Shown one piece after another: positions 24,638 through 37,413 of a DNA stretch of 64,000 nt. A program made the translations under genes and the position numbers. Under the pieces are notes generated by a model. The model had not been told where the DNA came from and ran no database searches. It saw only the letters and a list, made by a program, of their open reading frames with translations. Location of the stretch: the NCBI GenBank assembly GCA_023159155.1, contig JAJNNX010000024.1, positions 310,001 to 374,000 of the forward strand. Direction: 5' to 3'. The stretch's first letter is position 1; each line of letters opens with the position of its first letter. Source of the stretch: Ustulina deusta. Taxonomy: Eukaryota > Ascomycota > Sordariomycetes > Xylariales > Xylariaceae.

Positions 24638-26884
24638 ATGGATCCTTCCTGTGCTCTAGTTGGCTCTGGGAGTGAGAATGAAGCCCTCGAGGGAGCTCCA
24701 CTTACGGCCCTTGTATCCCAATCACCACAAAAAGGCAAAAATGAATTTCCGTCCCTCGAGCTCGAAATTGGGGGCATCCGCGTGGATCTCCTTCATGATA
24801 GACTTGAAGACAAAGTTGGCAATATCCTACGGACAAAGTGCTGCGGAAGCGGTAATAGTACATCCAGCTTTTTCCCCCGTTGTGCGCTTCAAGATATCTT
24901 GTCCTATAGAGTTGTCAAATATACCTTGCGTCAAAAGCTCTGCACTCTACAGGAGTCGGATCAAATTGCGGAGAAGGTTTTGGGCTACAAGGGAAATGCG
25001 AGCTACATACAGATATTCGCCACCCTGCTCCTCATTTCAAAAGTCAAGTACATACAATATTTTGTTCGGGAGAATATCTGCGACGAAAACCTGCCCCTAG
25101 TCTGTTGCGACAACTTATTCACGCGTCTCAATCCTTGCAAGTCGGGTCACATTGACACGTTTTGCCGGCTACAGTGGGAAGTAATCGTGCCGGTTTTCGA
25201 CTTCTCCCTGGACGAGATTTCCATCGAGACGTATGAATCTGAAACTCGGCTGCCATTTGTAAAGTGCAAGGATACATCCAAAGGTGGCCATGGCAAAATA
25301 ATTGAAGTTGAGATACACCAGAGCCACTTAAAAGGGCAACCCCCAGTAAGCACACATTCTAAAATCCTAGTTAAATGAAGGCCTTGGCCTCCACTAACAT
25401 AAACCCAAGGACCATCAAAACTTCGCCGTTAAGCGATTTGAGTTCACCGGGAACGGTTATAATATGTGGCAAGATGAGATCTCTGCACTTCAGAGATTGA
25501 GTGCGCCGAAAACTAGACACAAACATCTAATCAATCTCTTCCTAGCTTACAAACATGTTGGTAGAGGATATTTTTTAGTATTCCCATTAGCTAGGGGCAG
25601 CTTGGTAGACTATTGGCGTCAGAACACATCCCATTTCAGCTCGCCTGAAGATGCGAGATGGGTCATCCAGCAGTGCTTTGGCATTACCGACGCGTTAAAA
25701 ACTCTGCATGGTAATAACTCCGAGCTTGGCGATGACTTGGGGCGGCATGGGGATATCAAGCCAGAGAATATCTTGTGGTTCAAGCAACCAGCCGACGACC
25801 GTGGCCAACTGAAAGTCGCAGATTTCACCTTAGCCCGATTCCACTCGCCCGAAACTGTAAACGTTACGGCGCCGGGCAATCGAGGCTTCACGCGGACTTA
25901 TCGACCACCAGAGGTTGACCTTGAGCGAAGTAAGCGCTTGGCACAGAACTACGACGTCTGGTGTCTCGGCTGTGTCTTCCTCGAGTTCGTTACGTGGTAC
26001 CTACTCGGTTATGACGCAACCCGGAATAAGTTCTTTCTCAATGATTGTGGGCAAAAACGTCAGAGCTTCGTCGAGGTACGCGTCAACGACGACCGTTATT
26101 ACAATGGTACGCGAGAAGACAAATTCTTCAACATCTGTTATGGCAATAACGTTGTCCCTCATGTAAAAGAATCCGTGAAAAAGGTGTGTTAATGCCATTG
26201 ATTTTGTTAACGATGGGTTAGTATTGACATGCAATACCCTAGTGGATAAGCTTTCTTCGCGGCGATTTGCATTGTTCGAAAGATATGTACGCGTTATTAG
26301 ACGTTGTTGAGGAGTGGATGCTGGTCATTGATCCCGAGGCCCGGTGGTCAATGACCCTGGTGGAGGAAGCATTGGACAAGATTGCCCACGGGCGCTATGA
26401 TACTAAATGTTACCAATCAGGAGCACCTCCATTCAACCGAAATAATGAGTTCCCTCCCATATATGATGAGAAATGCTCACCTTGGTCTTATACATCGAAT
26501 TCACACCCAATTGCAAAATCTACACACTCATCGGCTCCTAATAATGACAGAGACGAAACGAGACAGGCCATGCGGCAGCTAGAAGAACTCTTCGAAGATG
26601 AACTCGAGGCTTCAGGCATAGCCGTGGAGGAGGAGAACCAAAGCCCACGTTCTTCCACGTTACCGTCCCGAGACCCAAAGGATTCTAATGACCAGCCCAT
26701 GCCAGCAACAACCACATACTCCTTCGCGGATTCAGTAGCTATTGAGTCCCACGGTACTAGGGACTCCAAAAACAGCTTAAGCAATGGCCAGGCTGGCCTG
26801 CAATTAGCCAGCGAGGGTATAGACGTGGGGCTAGAAATCGGATTTTTTAGCTTTTGGTGGATAATACTGGGAATGCTCTTCTAA
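24638..26884 (+). CDS. Fungal protein kinase-domain protein, 707 aa, three exons
   Basis: Exons 24,638-25,345, 25,410-26,183 and 26,243-26,884 join in frame through two phase-0 introns (64 nt, GTAAGC..CAAG with ACTAAC branch; 59 nt, GTGTGT..CTAG). Residues 1-215 are an N-terminal region common in fungal kinases of this kind, then comes a kinase fold: a Gly-rich segment GGHGK near 217, the ATP-binding lysine in FAVKRF (K244), catalytic loop HGDIKPEN (H349, D351), metal-binding DFT in place of DFG (D374) and RPPE in place of APE (E404). HGD for HRD is frequent in such fungal kinases, so the core Asp, Asn and Lys are present and activity is possible. The tail after about residue 540 is low-complexity and ends in a hydrophobic run (FFSFWWIILGMLF). 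Substrate unknown. It is the first gene beside the repeat block, a typical position for fast-evolving genes. Confidence 0.88.
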
Positions 26885-27912
26885 GTTATCAGGGGTGGAC
26901 CTGACGATTTCAATGGTAGCTAAAGTTTAATTGGGGAACTAGAAAATTATAATAGAAGATAACTTAATTCAGCGCAACAACTAAAAGTGTGTTTCTGGCA
27001 GTTCTCCTTTCTCTACCTTCTGTAATACCTTTGGTGTTGAGCATTTTGTTCAATTGCATAGCCACAAGGTGGCTATACACCTCCTTATTCAGCCACTTCA
27101 AGTTCCACTCTTATTACACCAATGAATTGTTTCCCAGCTAAGAGCCGCCTAGTTTGGCACCATTAAAATCCTTAGAATTGAGGATATGATACCCAGACAA
27201 CTAGTTCCCTAGTCGGAATTGGGACGGGCTCTCATGAATCTCCCTTGTGCTCAAGCAACACCGCCAACGCAGTCTGTGATATGCTGGCAGCCTTTCAGAC
27301 CCTTCCAGGGTCCAACATTCCCTAAACGGTTCCTGGTCACATACCAGAATCGAGGGGGTTGAGTGTAAGTGGCGGAAAGGGGGTTGCATAATTAGCCACT
27401 TTTTCGCGAGGCGAGTCTCGTTTCTGGCCAACACTATCACGTTGGCCACATTGTTCAGGACAAAGCATCAACACTCTCACTTGAAATTGATAATTGATCT
27501 GAAAGTATCCCTGTACTTGTGCTTACTCACATTGCACGGCTGAATACTACACATGCTACCTCCAAGTTTCTTGAGTCAGCTGTTGGAGAAGGGGTTCTAG
27601 CCAATCTCTGTTCAAACATGTCTGTCCAATGTGTGCCTGAGAACACAATGACTGTCCGAGTCTTATATTGTAATACTACCTAACAAGCAACCCTTTGTCC
27701 GTGAACAAGGGCATTGTTTCATTTCACGATAGCTGTTGAGAGACAGCAATGTTGGCAGTATATCACACTGGTGATTCAATAACAAGACCACTGTCCAAAC
27801 TGAAGATAAATGGCGGGCGGTCACGTCCATCTTCCAGCATTCCCAGTTCCCTCACCAACTACCAAGAGAAATACCCCGATCACATCAACTATCTTCTAAC
27901 AATCTCCGAATA
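26885..27912. other. Intergenic, no gene seen
   Basis: About 1 kb between the kinase gene and the next small gene. A minus-strand open frame of 82 codons at 27,201-27,449 has no recognisable content. No repeat was identified. Confidence 0.5.
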
Positions 27913-28392
27913 ATGGCACAACCTCTACGCACAGCAGATTCATTGATCTTCGGTGTCAGGGCAAGAGACACAACGAGCCAAGTTCCACGTTTCAGGTGGT
28001 CGGCCACAGAGAGGAATTACATTACAGCTCATGTGATGGCACACCAGAGCCCACCCGCCAAATATAACGACCTCGACGTTCTGTTACGGGATCTAGATCT
28101 CCATGGCTATGAGGCCGTTACAAACTCCGAGGGTGCAAATGTCCACGACATGATTGTTAGAAAGGTTAAGTCGGAGATCTTGAAGCTCCGTTCAGAACTC
28201 AATCTACCTAATAAGGTAGGAGGAGCGCTTAGGGCACCAAGTCGCCAACCAAGCCAACAATATCCTCTCCCACCCCATCTGCTCCCCGTTATCCAACCAC
28301 CCGCTCTTCCACCCATGTCTTTCCCCGAGCCAGCCGTAAACCCAGAGTCCGACGGGGAAATAGATTTGCTAAAGTACCACAGACAGGGATGA
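27913..28392 (+). CDS. Hypothetical protein, 159 aa
   Basis: Single-exon frame from ATG at 27,913 to TGA at 28,390-28,392. Residues about 25-90 look like a compact, mostly helical domain (RFRWSATERNYITAHVMAHQ, with later Leu-Asp-rich and KVKSEILKLR segments), followed by a Pro/Ser/Gln-rich linker (100-140) and an acidic end. The layout of an N-terminal helical domain opening with W plus a proline-rich tail recalls small fungal Myb/SANT-like or DNA-binding proteins, but no diagnostic residues prove this. It lies on the same strand as its neighbours with a long gap on both sides. Family not recognised. Confidence 0.5.
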   Translation: MAQPLRTADSLIFGVRARDTTSQVPRFRWSATERNYITAHVMAHQSPPAKYNDLDVLLRDLDLHGYEAVTNSEGANVHDMIVRKVKSEILKLRSELNLPNKVGGALRAPSRQPSQQYPLPPHLLPVIQPPALPPMSFPEPAVNPESDGEIDLLKYHRQG

Positions 28393-29441
28393 TAAGATCC
28401 TGACGATGTTAGCTGGACTAACAATTTAGGCTAGAAATTAACCCCATAGACAAAACATTAGATATCCACGAATTATTATTTGTTTAAAAAAAAACATACT
28501 TTTAGATTTTTAGTGAAACTGCTAATCCCTCTACATGTCTGCCCCGCAAGCTTCTCACGGAGGTGTGGAGTGGCGATCTCGTGGAAGAAGGGGACCAGTG
28601 CACATTCCATGTATGGTCACCATAGGTGTATTCAGATGATCTAAAGTCTAAGTTCTAGTTACAACATAGGGAATGAAATGCACTGAATATATACGGGATC
28701 TCTCGGAGTAATATTGATCCGCTCTCGTGGATCCCTTGGATCCACCTATCCGTGACAGAGCTTCTGTAACGTCGACTTCTACCTCTAGACGTTTCTGTCG
28801 ACAATTAGAGGCCCGGCGGCCGTTTTCTCTTTCCAAGTACCAGGAAACGGCTCTCGAAGCCAAAGGAAGAAAACGCCGATTATTCATGCCAAGGCGGACC
28901 GGGGGAATGTGTGAAAGCCACCGAAAGTGTTCCCAGTTTTTAGGAATCCGGTATCAACATGAAGAGTAATTGACGGAAGTAACGGCTCTATCTACCGAGG
29001 CGGAAAGATGTAAGGCAGGGTCCAGGTGTCGACAGTTGAAAACCTTCATGATCCCTTGATTAGCTGAGAAATGTTGGTCCTACCAGCCTAGCTTACTTCG
29101 TCTCGGCTCTCAGGCATAGCAATCAACAACTCGAAACCACGATCCCACCAAGATGTTTGTCCTGTTCTCCTTACATGCCTTTGGTTTGTGGAGACCGCCT
29201 AACCCCATTGTTTGTTGGAAGGGTATGTCAAGGGGGTAGACCATGTATTTACAGTATTACAAGCCAGCGAGCATCATGTTTGTTCACTTATGTAATAAAG
29301 TCACCCAATCTATGTGAATCCTGATTGTCATGTTTATTCCGCACATTGTCAGTCCCGTTTTCCCTCTTATATCTACCTTTAAGGTTAAGCCAGCCACTAT
29401 TCTTTGGATATTATCTAGATTTATACACAGACCCAGCGAGA
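28393..29441. other. Intergenic, no gene seen
   Basis: About 1.05 kb. Short overlapping open frames on both strands at 28,648-28,969 show no family features. The DNA just before 29,442 serves as the upstream region of the next gene. Confidence 0.5.
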
Positions 29442-30776
29442 ATGCCCCGGTCTGCGGGGGACAACCCGACGGCTCAAGTCGGGGGGCTTCGAATGTCGCA
29501 GGAATCCGACGGAACCGACGCAAACCCTCCCAGGTTATCTACGGTGGCCCGAGATTCCGTCACCTTCAGGGCAGTAGCTGCCGTCGTAGATCTGGGACTG
29601 AGTCTGCTTGAGACGCCGGAGGGTAAACACAGCCTAGCCTGGATCGGGCGAGAGGTGATTTCCCACAGGGCGCACTTCGACCACATCTACGAAGACAGGC
29701 CGGAAAACATGGCGTGGTGGGTTGACTTCTTCCTCGTCCGGCTCCGGAACCACTTCCCGCCCCTGGTGCTCACCAACCACATCAGAGGGGAAGGCGAGGC
29801 GTACAAGGCTAATTGGGCTCGTGGGGGGCTCAAGATGAATCAATGGGATCCGAACAAGGCCGGGGTGATGAAACTCAACAAGCTGGTAAGCTTCTCTTCC
29901 TCTCTCTCATTTCAAAGAGAACAACGAGTATTTTTTTTCTCTTTTATATAAAAACCCTGAATTTAAATTTTTTTTTTTTCATTCGTGAAGCCAGTTAACT
30001 GGTCGCTGATCCGTTCTTCTTCTTCTTCTCCGAAAAATCCAGATCATCCAACATCTCGTCCGGGCCGGAGAAGCCGCATCTAGGAGAGTCCATCCCCGCG
30101 AAGCTCATCTGGCCGCTTTCGAGAGCTTCATGTTCCTCATGGCGATCACGGTCGCGCACGAGGTGGTGCACTTCTTCACCGGCTTCCTCACCGGATACGT
30201 TCTACCGCCGACCCCAGCAGAAGTGAGTTTCCTCCCATCTAAATACAACGCCCGATGGAACGGGGTGGAACTCGGGGAGTCTGGACGAGCCTGGGAAGCG
30301 ACCCTGCTCGGGGGTATAATCGAGGGGGTCGAGGATCCCTCTCACCCGCTTGGTGTCTACCAGGCTGGTACATTCTATTTGATCGATGAACAGAACCAGG
30401 CGCGGAGAATCGACCGCCATTATGTGAAGCGATTTCTAGAACGGAGTGAGTTCATCATGGCACTGCTACTATCTGTCATACAGGATTCTCTGCTAACGTG
30501 TTCGTTCATCTAGACTTTACCTTCCCTCTGCGAACAACTGGAGTCCCGACCACTCTACGTAATTTGGATCGCGAGACCCGGAGGATGTATGAGCTCCGTT
30601 GGTGTCTCCTCCCATCTGGCCTCGTCCAGTCTCTGAATCGCGGCTCCCTCCAGGTGATCAGCAACGAGAACCTGCGAATATATACTGGCACGCCTTCTTA
30701 TACTGTCCGCGATAGAGAGTTTGCGATCGTGCGTCAAGCCTCAGTAGAGCCAGATTACCTTTTTGTTCCTGCATGA
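29442..30776 (+). CDS. Hypothetical protein with HExxH zinc-metalloprotease-like motif, 369 aa
   Basis: Three exons, 29,442-29,885, 30,043-30,445 and 30,514-30,776, join in frame through a 157-nt phase-0 intron (GTAAGC..CCAG) and a 68-nt phase-1 intron (GTGAGT..CTAG, branch GCTAAC). The start is the ATG beginning MPRSAGDN; residues before it would be non-standard. Residues 178-200 read MFLMAITVAHEVVHFFTG, in which HEVVH (187-191) is the zinc-binding and catalytic signature of zincin peptidases set in a hydrophobic helix. A later LGESGRAWEATLLGG segment contains Glu residues that could supply a third ligand. There is no signal peptide or clear membrane anchor. I do not recognise the family, so peptidase activity is inference from one motif. 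Confidence 0.75.
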
Positions 30777-31571
30777 ATTCCTCCACAGGAGAGGCACACA
30801 CTTGTATTTACTTGCCTCGGCCTGTTGGAACTTTTGTTTCGACTCGAAGGTGTATTAGTATTGCGTCGGTGCGAGAGACTAGAACACGAGATAGATTGCC
30901 AACAGTTCTATTAGATCGCTGAATGATATATCTCAACGTTAATCTTTTCCTCAATCCCTTTATAGATCGCTTCGAATTTTGAAACTGCATAGTAGTACCC
31001 TCAATAGTATCTATTATAAGAAAAAATACAGGTCACACGCCTCTCGATTATCTGGCACATACATGATCCCAGGATAGGGTTGTCAAATCAGGAGACTGGG
31101 ATACTCCGATCCATATGCTGCTGTATACTTATGCAAAGGCATCTCAGTGCTTTGTTTTACATACTGCAACTTAGGCTTCTAGATAATAAAACGGGATTAG
31201 TCAGTACTACCTTTGAGAGGGGGGGATGAGTCGGGAATTTGTCCCGTTATTTCCGGTATTGGAGGCACAAGACGCTTGAAAGATTCGGAGAGTTGGTGTT
31301 TAGACAGGTGATGCCAGGGGATTGATATCGACTGAATGTGGGATAAGAGGTCAGGTCAGAAGATATAAGACAGATTGTAATGGTATATTCCGACACCCCC
31401 ACCAATTAATATCTACCGACAGTCCTGCGTTCTGAGATGTGGTTATACATGTCTATGCATCGGGAGCCCTTCATCGAGGGTCCGGGATACGTACCGAGAA
31501 TGGTGACTGACGACTCCCATTCTTATGTTCGCTTTTTAGAATGCGCTATTTTGCATTTGCCTCTTCGCGTT
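30777..31571. other. Intergenic between convergent genes, no gene seen
   Basis: About 0.8 kb between the 3' ends of the HExxH gene and NUP170. Open frames here are short and featureless; the one starting 31,437 on the plus strand runs antisense into the NUP170 last exon. Confidence 0.5.
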
Positions 31572-34500
31572 TTAAAAGAAGCCCATGCTCCGAGTTCCTA
31601 CAGGTACTACGACAAGTCCTTCCACCGCCCTCCTTATGTCCCTTACCTCCCTCGCAATATCTTGGGGATCCTTGCCTCCTTCGTTAATGCCGCGAACGTT
31701 CGCCGATGCCCAAGTGTCGCATTCGGCCACGAGTTTACCCACCCAGGGCTCTAATCTCGCCTCGGGCCGACCGTGTCTGCCGAGTTCACGAATCCACTGA
31801 CCCATGGCATGGCATATCCACTCTACCAACCTGGCTCGCGCAGGGCCTCGGAACGGTACGTCTTGAGCCTCAAACATGGTTTCGAGGACTCGGACTACGA
31901 GGTCATGGCTCACGTCGAGATGGAGGAAAAGATTAATAGGCCAGTTAACATCGGCACCTATCCGGCCATCTTGAGCGTTCTCTACCGCATAACGGCAGAG
32001 TTCTGGCACGAGAGCAGTTACCGGGAAAATAAAGGAATCTTTGCTGGAACGGTGGCAAATCTCTTCAATCTTGGCAACCAATACCTCATATGGCTGCGGT
32101 GGGGCGTCTCCTGGCGCTCCACCTCGTCTCTGAGCTTCGTCCTGGAATGCCGCTAACTGGTCCAGTACTTCGTCATGTGTCTGTTGGATTAGGCTTGTCC
32201 ATGTCTGAGCAATTGTGGTTGGATTCCGGAAGTCCGCGACGTGGTAAATGACCAAACATAGGTCATAGTACCCGGCTTGATCAGCATAAAGATTGAAGAG
32301 CTACCCACAGGTTAGTGGCTGTTGGGTTGTAGTATTATAGTTGAAGTCGACGTGAGTATAGATATGTAACTTACATCGGATAGAGGTTGGATCTTACCAT
32401 CCAAGGCCTTCTGAATCTCCGGTTGTCGCTCGGCGGGAATCCTAGTGTCCGACTTCAACCGCTCCAGTAGATCGTCTTGAATGTTGGCGACTTCCAAGAG
32501 TTCCGTAACATCATGATTAAGGAGTTGTTGTTCCTGGCGACTGACACCAGCTGTTATTACACTAGCGTTGGTCTTCGCCCTGCTTAGTAAATGGAGACGG
32601 TCCTTGATGGTGAGGGTAAAGTCGGATTGCGCAAGGTCCGACTGGACTCTAGCAGCATTGAAATACATCGTACGCATTGTATAGAAGCGACATAGAAGCT
32701 CGGCATGCGCAACGTCTTTGGAGGCGAGCCGGCGGAGGAACGTGGTGACATATGGAGAGTCGATCGCAAGAAGACGCTCCGTCCATCCTTGTTCTATATA
32801 CCAATCGTAGAGGTCCACATGGAAAACCTCATCTGTCGAGTTGTTCACTACGTCGTAAGCTTCGGCGCGCTTGGTTGCGATGAGTGTCGGCTTGTTATCA
32901 ATCATCTCAGGTTCCCTACTTGACGCGGCATCCAGGTCTAGAAGCACCTGGTGAATCAGGTCGTAACAGACCCTGCGCTGATCAAATGCATTTGCTCGAG
33001 GGTCACCAGCAGGTTTTCCGTCATTGACCCAGTACAGTGCCGACTTGCCTCGATCTTTAGCGTCGGCAACCAGCAGACAAAGTTGGATAGCGCCGGCGTA
33101 GTATCGAAGCTGAATGTATTGCTGAATAGCTGATTCGAGGTTAACTTGCGAAAGACTACCGGCGACTTTCTGGAAATGCTTCAGACTTTCATGCAGGAGG
33201 GTGCGTGATGCGTTGACGTTCAAGGAGGGTTCTGACGCTTTCTTAAGTTGCTCTTGAGCCTTGAAGATCACGACATCATCGGCACTGCAAAAGCTGCCGC
33301 ATTTTCGCCGTAGTGCATCTGCTACCGTCTCCACATTAGATCCGTTTTCGATATTTCGGTTTACGATTGCCTTCACAAGTACTTTGGCTAGCTCTTTCCC
33401 CGGCGTCTGTGAAAAGAGGCGCTCATAGGTAAGGTCCCTAAGGCCTTGTTGATAGGCCTCTTCTAACCTTGCGTATATATCGGCGACTCGTTCCTCAAAC
33501 AGTGTCATGGCAAATGAGATACCCTCTATTATGTCTGTCATGAGAACTTCCACAGCGTGCATAGCTTGGTGCTCTCCTTGCAATGCAAGCTCTTCCTGCT
33601 TGCTCGCCGCTTGTCGCAAATCCGAAGCGCCCGAGAGACCTTGAATGAATGAGCGATTGTCATTGAGGAAATTCCTCAATGCAAGAACACTATCTTGCAC
33701 CTCTCTTAACTTGGGTTGGGGAATAGCGCTGTTCACGACCAACCCTCCCGCACCATTGGTGCCGACTAGGACGACCCTCGACTTCCACAACGAGCGAACT
33801 AATCTGCTCAGGTAGACTGTGATAGCAGCATGACGCGACGATGGGCGAACCATCTCAACTGTCGCAGGTTGTCCATCTTGCTCAGGCAGCATAGGATTAC
33901 CGCCGAAGTTGATGAATACTTGCCTCGCCCGGTCTAGGGTGGGCTGGTCAATGGCGCTGCGACCAACGCCATACCGACTGCTGTCGCCCTGACGACAAGC
34001 GACAGCGAGCGCGGCCGTGATGGTCTCGGCGCGGCCATATGAACTCTGAAATCTGCTTATTTCTGTCTTTAACCCGTCGTCTCCGGATGTGGTCCGGATG
34101 ACCGATGCGAAGATGTCTATCAATCTCCTGCGTCGCATGATATAAACACCGTTGTTGGTAAGAATTGCAAACTCGCCACCGGTAGGGTTATCAAATTGGA
34201 CTGCGAGTTCATTTCCGAAGCCTGTTGGCTGATTTGTCGCGGCGAATGGTTTGGTAATCAGACCGATGTCTTCAGCCCTACTATTAATCTCCATCCAGCT
34301 GGCTTGCTCGTAGTATCTTAGAGTTTGTGTCCGGTTGCCATTCTTGATACGACCACTGTCGGGAGCCGATATGAACAATACGTCAATGTTCGGCCGATCG
34401 GCCTGATGAACAAAATCTAAGAAGTAACCCGGCGGAAACCGAACTCCACGGCGACTCGTCTCTAGCGATCTAGACTGAACATTAGTAGGTTCGCCAGGGC

Positions 34501-35962
34501 CATTGAACGGATCCGCTCTGAATCGCCGTTGACCCGCCTCAGGGGGTGGGAACTTGATTGATTGCAGTTGCATACTCTGGGGTGCCTGACTTGAGGATCC
34601 CAACATGTAGGATGATGCGCTAGTAGCGCTCATGAACAAGCGACAACCTGTATTGGTCAAGGCCATCAGATGTACCTTGTTATCCTCTGTGGCGGACACG
34701 GGGGAAATGGAGACAATCTCCATGCGTTCGCTGAGTAGAGGGGATACGCCACTCAATACATGGGCAATATCACGCAGAAAATCGTTCTTGGTCTTCTCGA
34801 TGACCTTGGTCAACTTGTCAGGCGCCTCGATATGATAGGTTCGGACTGTCGACGTGTTAGAGAGCGAATAGAGCAGATTTCTGGTATCGTCTATGACGAG
34901 TTCCACGATATGTTCAGCGGTATTCTTGCCCCAAAGCATCTGAGTGGGATTAGGCACTACGGCACTCCAACCCGGATACGAATGGTTAATCTTCCCAGTC
35001 CTACTGGAGAACCATTTTTCCTCCTGTTGGTAGTATAACTCGTAGATGTCGCTATCGGTCTGGCTGGTGAAGAAGATACGTCCACTTGCGGAGCCTGTGA
35101 TGAGGCGCGCAGCTCCACGCAACGGCGACGACATCTTGGTCCCGTAAAGCTCTATGCTCGTGGAACCCGTAGCAGTTTCCCTAGCAGCAAGACCGAGCAG
35201 GACCATCTCATTGGTCGTGGCGACGACAAGAATGTGGGTGATGACGCTGTTAAATACACCTGGCTTCGGCACGACGAGTTTCACGGCAGAAATGCTGTGC
35301 AGGCTGTCCTCGAAGCCGATAAGCTCAGGATTGGGATGTGTGTAATCCCAGAGGTACAGGCAGTTGTCAATGGTGACCCAGGCGTGGTTGAGCTCGGCAA
35401 ACAATCCCATCATCGTGGCCACTTCGGCGCGTTCATACTGCTCGAAGACGGACGGGGGGATTTGGAAGTGGTGTGTTTGCTCAAAGGGCGCCCACGGGGA
35501 CTCGACATGCTTCACATCGTATTCGGACGAGATATCTGGGATGGGGTCAGTATGTGCTCTGGGACACGACGAGGTAGCCAGCGCGACCGTTGTTTCCACG
35601 TTCAAGGGAGACCTACGCCTGCAATAGCTATCCAACTCGGGATATCGCTCGTCTTTTGCCAGCTCATTGTTGATCAAGCGGGCGGCCTTTGCGAGAGGAG
35701 ACAGCGGGGGGGCCGGTGGCTGTGCAGCTTGTGTCAAGGGGTCGTCGTCGCCAGCGTTCTGGCCAGCATTGGGACCAGCATTTGCACCCAAGCTGGTGCG
35801 GGCAGCACTGTCGCCGGCGCTGGTACGTGGGCGCGTTGCGCGCTGGAAGAGACGACGACGGACGGGATCGTTCTGGGCGGCGGCGTTGAAGCGTGCTGCG
35901 ACGGCGGGAGTATTCATGAAGGCACCCGGCAAAGCGTGGCCGGGCGTTTGAGAGAAGGACAT
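31572..35962 (-). CDS. NUP170: Nucleoporin Nup170/Nup155 family, 1,438 aa
   Basis: Scaffold nucleoporin of the inner ring of the nuclear pore complex; it helps anchor FG nucleoporins and shape the pore membrane. Two exons on the minus strand: 35,962-32,375 (1,196 codons) and 32,300-31,572 (242 codons plus stop), with a 74-nt phase-0 intron (GTAAGT..GTAG). ATG at 35,962 (MSFSQTPGHALPG) is chosen because upstream codons lack an ATG. The N-terminal ~60 residues are Ala/Pro-rich, residues about 130-650 carry the beta-propeller part (segments such as WVTIDNCLYLWDY and FAILTNNGVYIMRRRR), and the rest is alpha-solenoid with Leu-rich helices and conserved YIQLRYYAGAIQLCLLVAD. Length fits fungal Nup170 (about 1,350-1,450). 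The last exon restores LFNLYADQAGYYDLCLVIYH directly after the splice, which confirms the intron. Confidence 0.96.
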
Positions 35963-36750
35963 GGCGCGTGGCTGTCGTCGGATGAGCAACGGCGGTGGTG
36001 GTGACGGACCAGGGCTGGAGCAGAGCCGGGGCGCAATCTAATGCATCAACGGTTGCTCGCTGTCGGGGGCGGTGGCGGTGGAAGGAGAGGGAGTCGTGTC
36101 AAGGAGAATCGAGGGACAAGCAAGCCAGAGCGGCAGCTGAACCAGCAAGTGATGCTACCGGACCATCAAGGGGGATGGGTTGGTGGCAGCTCGGTCGGGG
36201 TGGATCAGCGCAGGCGACGAGCGGCGAGAGACGAGAGACGCGTCGAGATGGGGCACCGTGGTCGCACCTGTGAGAGGAGGGGACAAAGGAAAGGCGATTG
36301 GGGTTGATTTTCAGAACCTGCGCGGCTTGCAGCAGCTTCGTGGTGTTGCGCGCAGGTGTTTGCGTAGTGTAGGTGCTGCAGGGTGCGGTTGTGTTGTGTG
36401 TACCGTACCTTCGAATCTATGTCAACACAAAAGCCCAGGTGAAGGTGAAGAGGCTGGTTTTTTTTTGGCTGGGGGTACACCGGTGCGAGGTTCAAGAGCC
36501 CCCACCCACCCAATAGGATTACCCCCCTAACCGGATAGAACCTCCACTAAAACTTGAACTGACCAGCATTTGTGCATATTTTATGCACCGAAACAAGCTG
36601 CCCAGTGCGCTGTCTTACCTAGGGCATAAGGACAGCGGAAACCAAGAGCTTTCCTGAGGCGACGCTATCTAGGTTACCTAGGTTACGTTACACACTTGAC
36701 GTCATGAGTCCGGACGTAAGTAATGTCAATAATAGTGACTACCTTAGGTA
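35963..36750. other. NUP170 upstream region, G-rich on plus strand
   Basis: About 0.8 kb between the start of NUP170 and the 3' end of the next minus-strand gene. Purine/GC-rich near NUP170 (36,050-36,300), CCTAGGTTACCTAGG-like palindromes at about 36,665-36,690. Overlapping plus-strand open frames here are compositional artefacts. Confidence 0.5.
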
Positions 36751-37413
36751 CTACATCAATCCCTCCCTATAGTGAACACCCTCGTTTATTCTCCCACGGT
36801 CCTGCGTGCCCTTCCGCTTCTGGCAGCATCTCGGGACGGCGAGGATCCGTTTCCCCACGTAATCCGCCCGATCGATCTTGACGTTCAGGTACGTGTTTGC
36901 GTACTCGACGCCGCCCGCATACGGACCCTCGTCCGTCTCGAGCTCGATGATGTTGATCTGCAGAACTTCGGGGTCCATGTCATCGGCTGGGACCAGGTGA
37001 TCAAAAGTAACGCCGTAATAATCGAATTCTCTAAACGGACCCAGAAGAGGTGTTAACGCTTGACTTATCTTACGTACGGCATCTCATATAAAGTAAAGTT
37101 GGGACGGCACGTACGGTTGGGGAATTTTGTTAATCACCACGCCGCCCAAATACTCATCTCGCACAATCATGTCATCAGCAGAGACATGCTGCTCGGGATA
37201 GATGGCCTGGTGCGCGAGTTTGGCAAGATGCGCCACCGCCAGTTGCGGAAATTTAGGAGAATAGATCATGTTCCACAGGTTTTCGGCGAAGAGCCGTTCG
37301 ACGGCGACAGTCGGGCCGTCGATCTGGATTCTCAACGGCTTTTCCGGAGGGGGGGGATGGTTGGCGTGAGTGGGGTTGCAGATACAGGGCGGAATAAAAA
37401 GCTTGTACGCCAT
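36751..37413 (-). CDS. Hypothetical protein, about 192 aa, two exons
   Basis: Minus-strand exons 37,413-37,115 and 37,030-36,751 join through an 84-nt phase-2 intron (GTACGT..TTTAG), giving a continuous protein with QPEFDYYGVTF at the junction. The first exon alone ends at a stop inside the intron. The N-terminus (MAYKLFIPPCICNPTHANHPP) is cysteine- and proline-rich; the middle (IDGPTVAVERLFAENLWNMI, then HLAKLAHQAIYPEQHV) is probably helical; the second exon has a regular IIELETDEGPYAGG segment and ends in a basic tail. I recognise no family. The reasonable splice and conserved-looking composition make a real gene likely; the 3' end after KRILAVPRCC is the least certain part. Confidence 0.6.

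Noticed and set aside
31437..32156. Plus-strand open frames at the NUP170 3' end
   Set aside because: They overlap the last NUP170 exon in antisense and have no recognisable content.
35234..36004. 256-residue plus-strand open frame
   Set aside because: Antisense to the first exon of NUP170, whose protein is unmistakable.
36180..36530. Overlapping plus-strand open frames upstream of NUP170
   Set aside because: Arg/Gly-rich translations of a purine-rich leader with no domain features.
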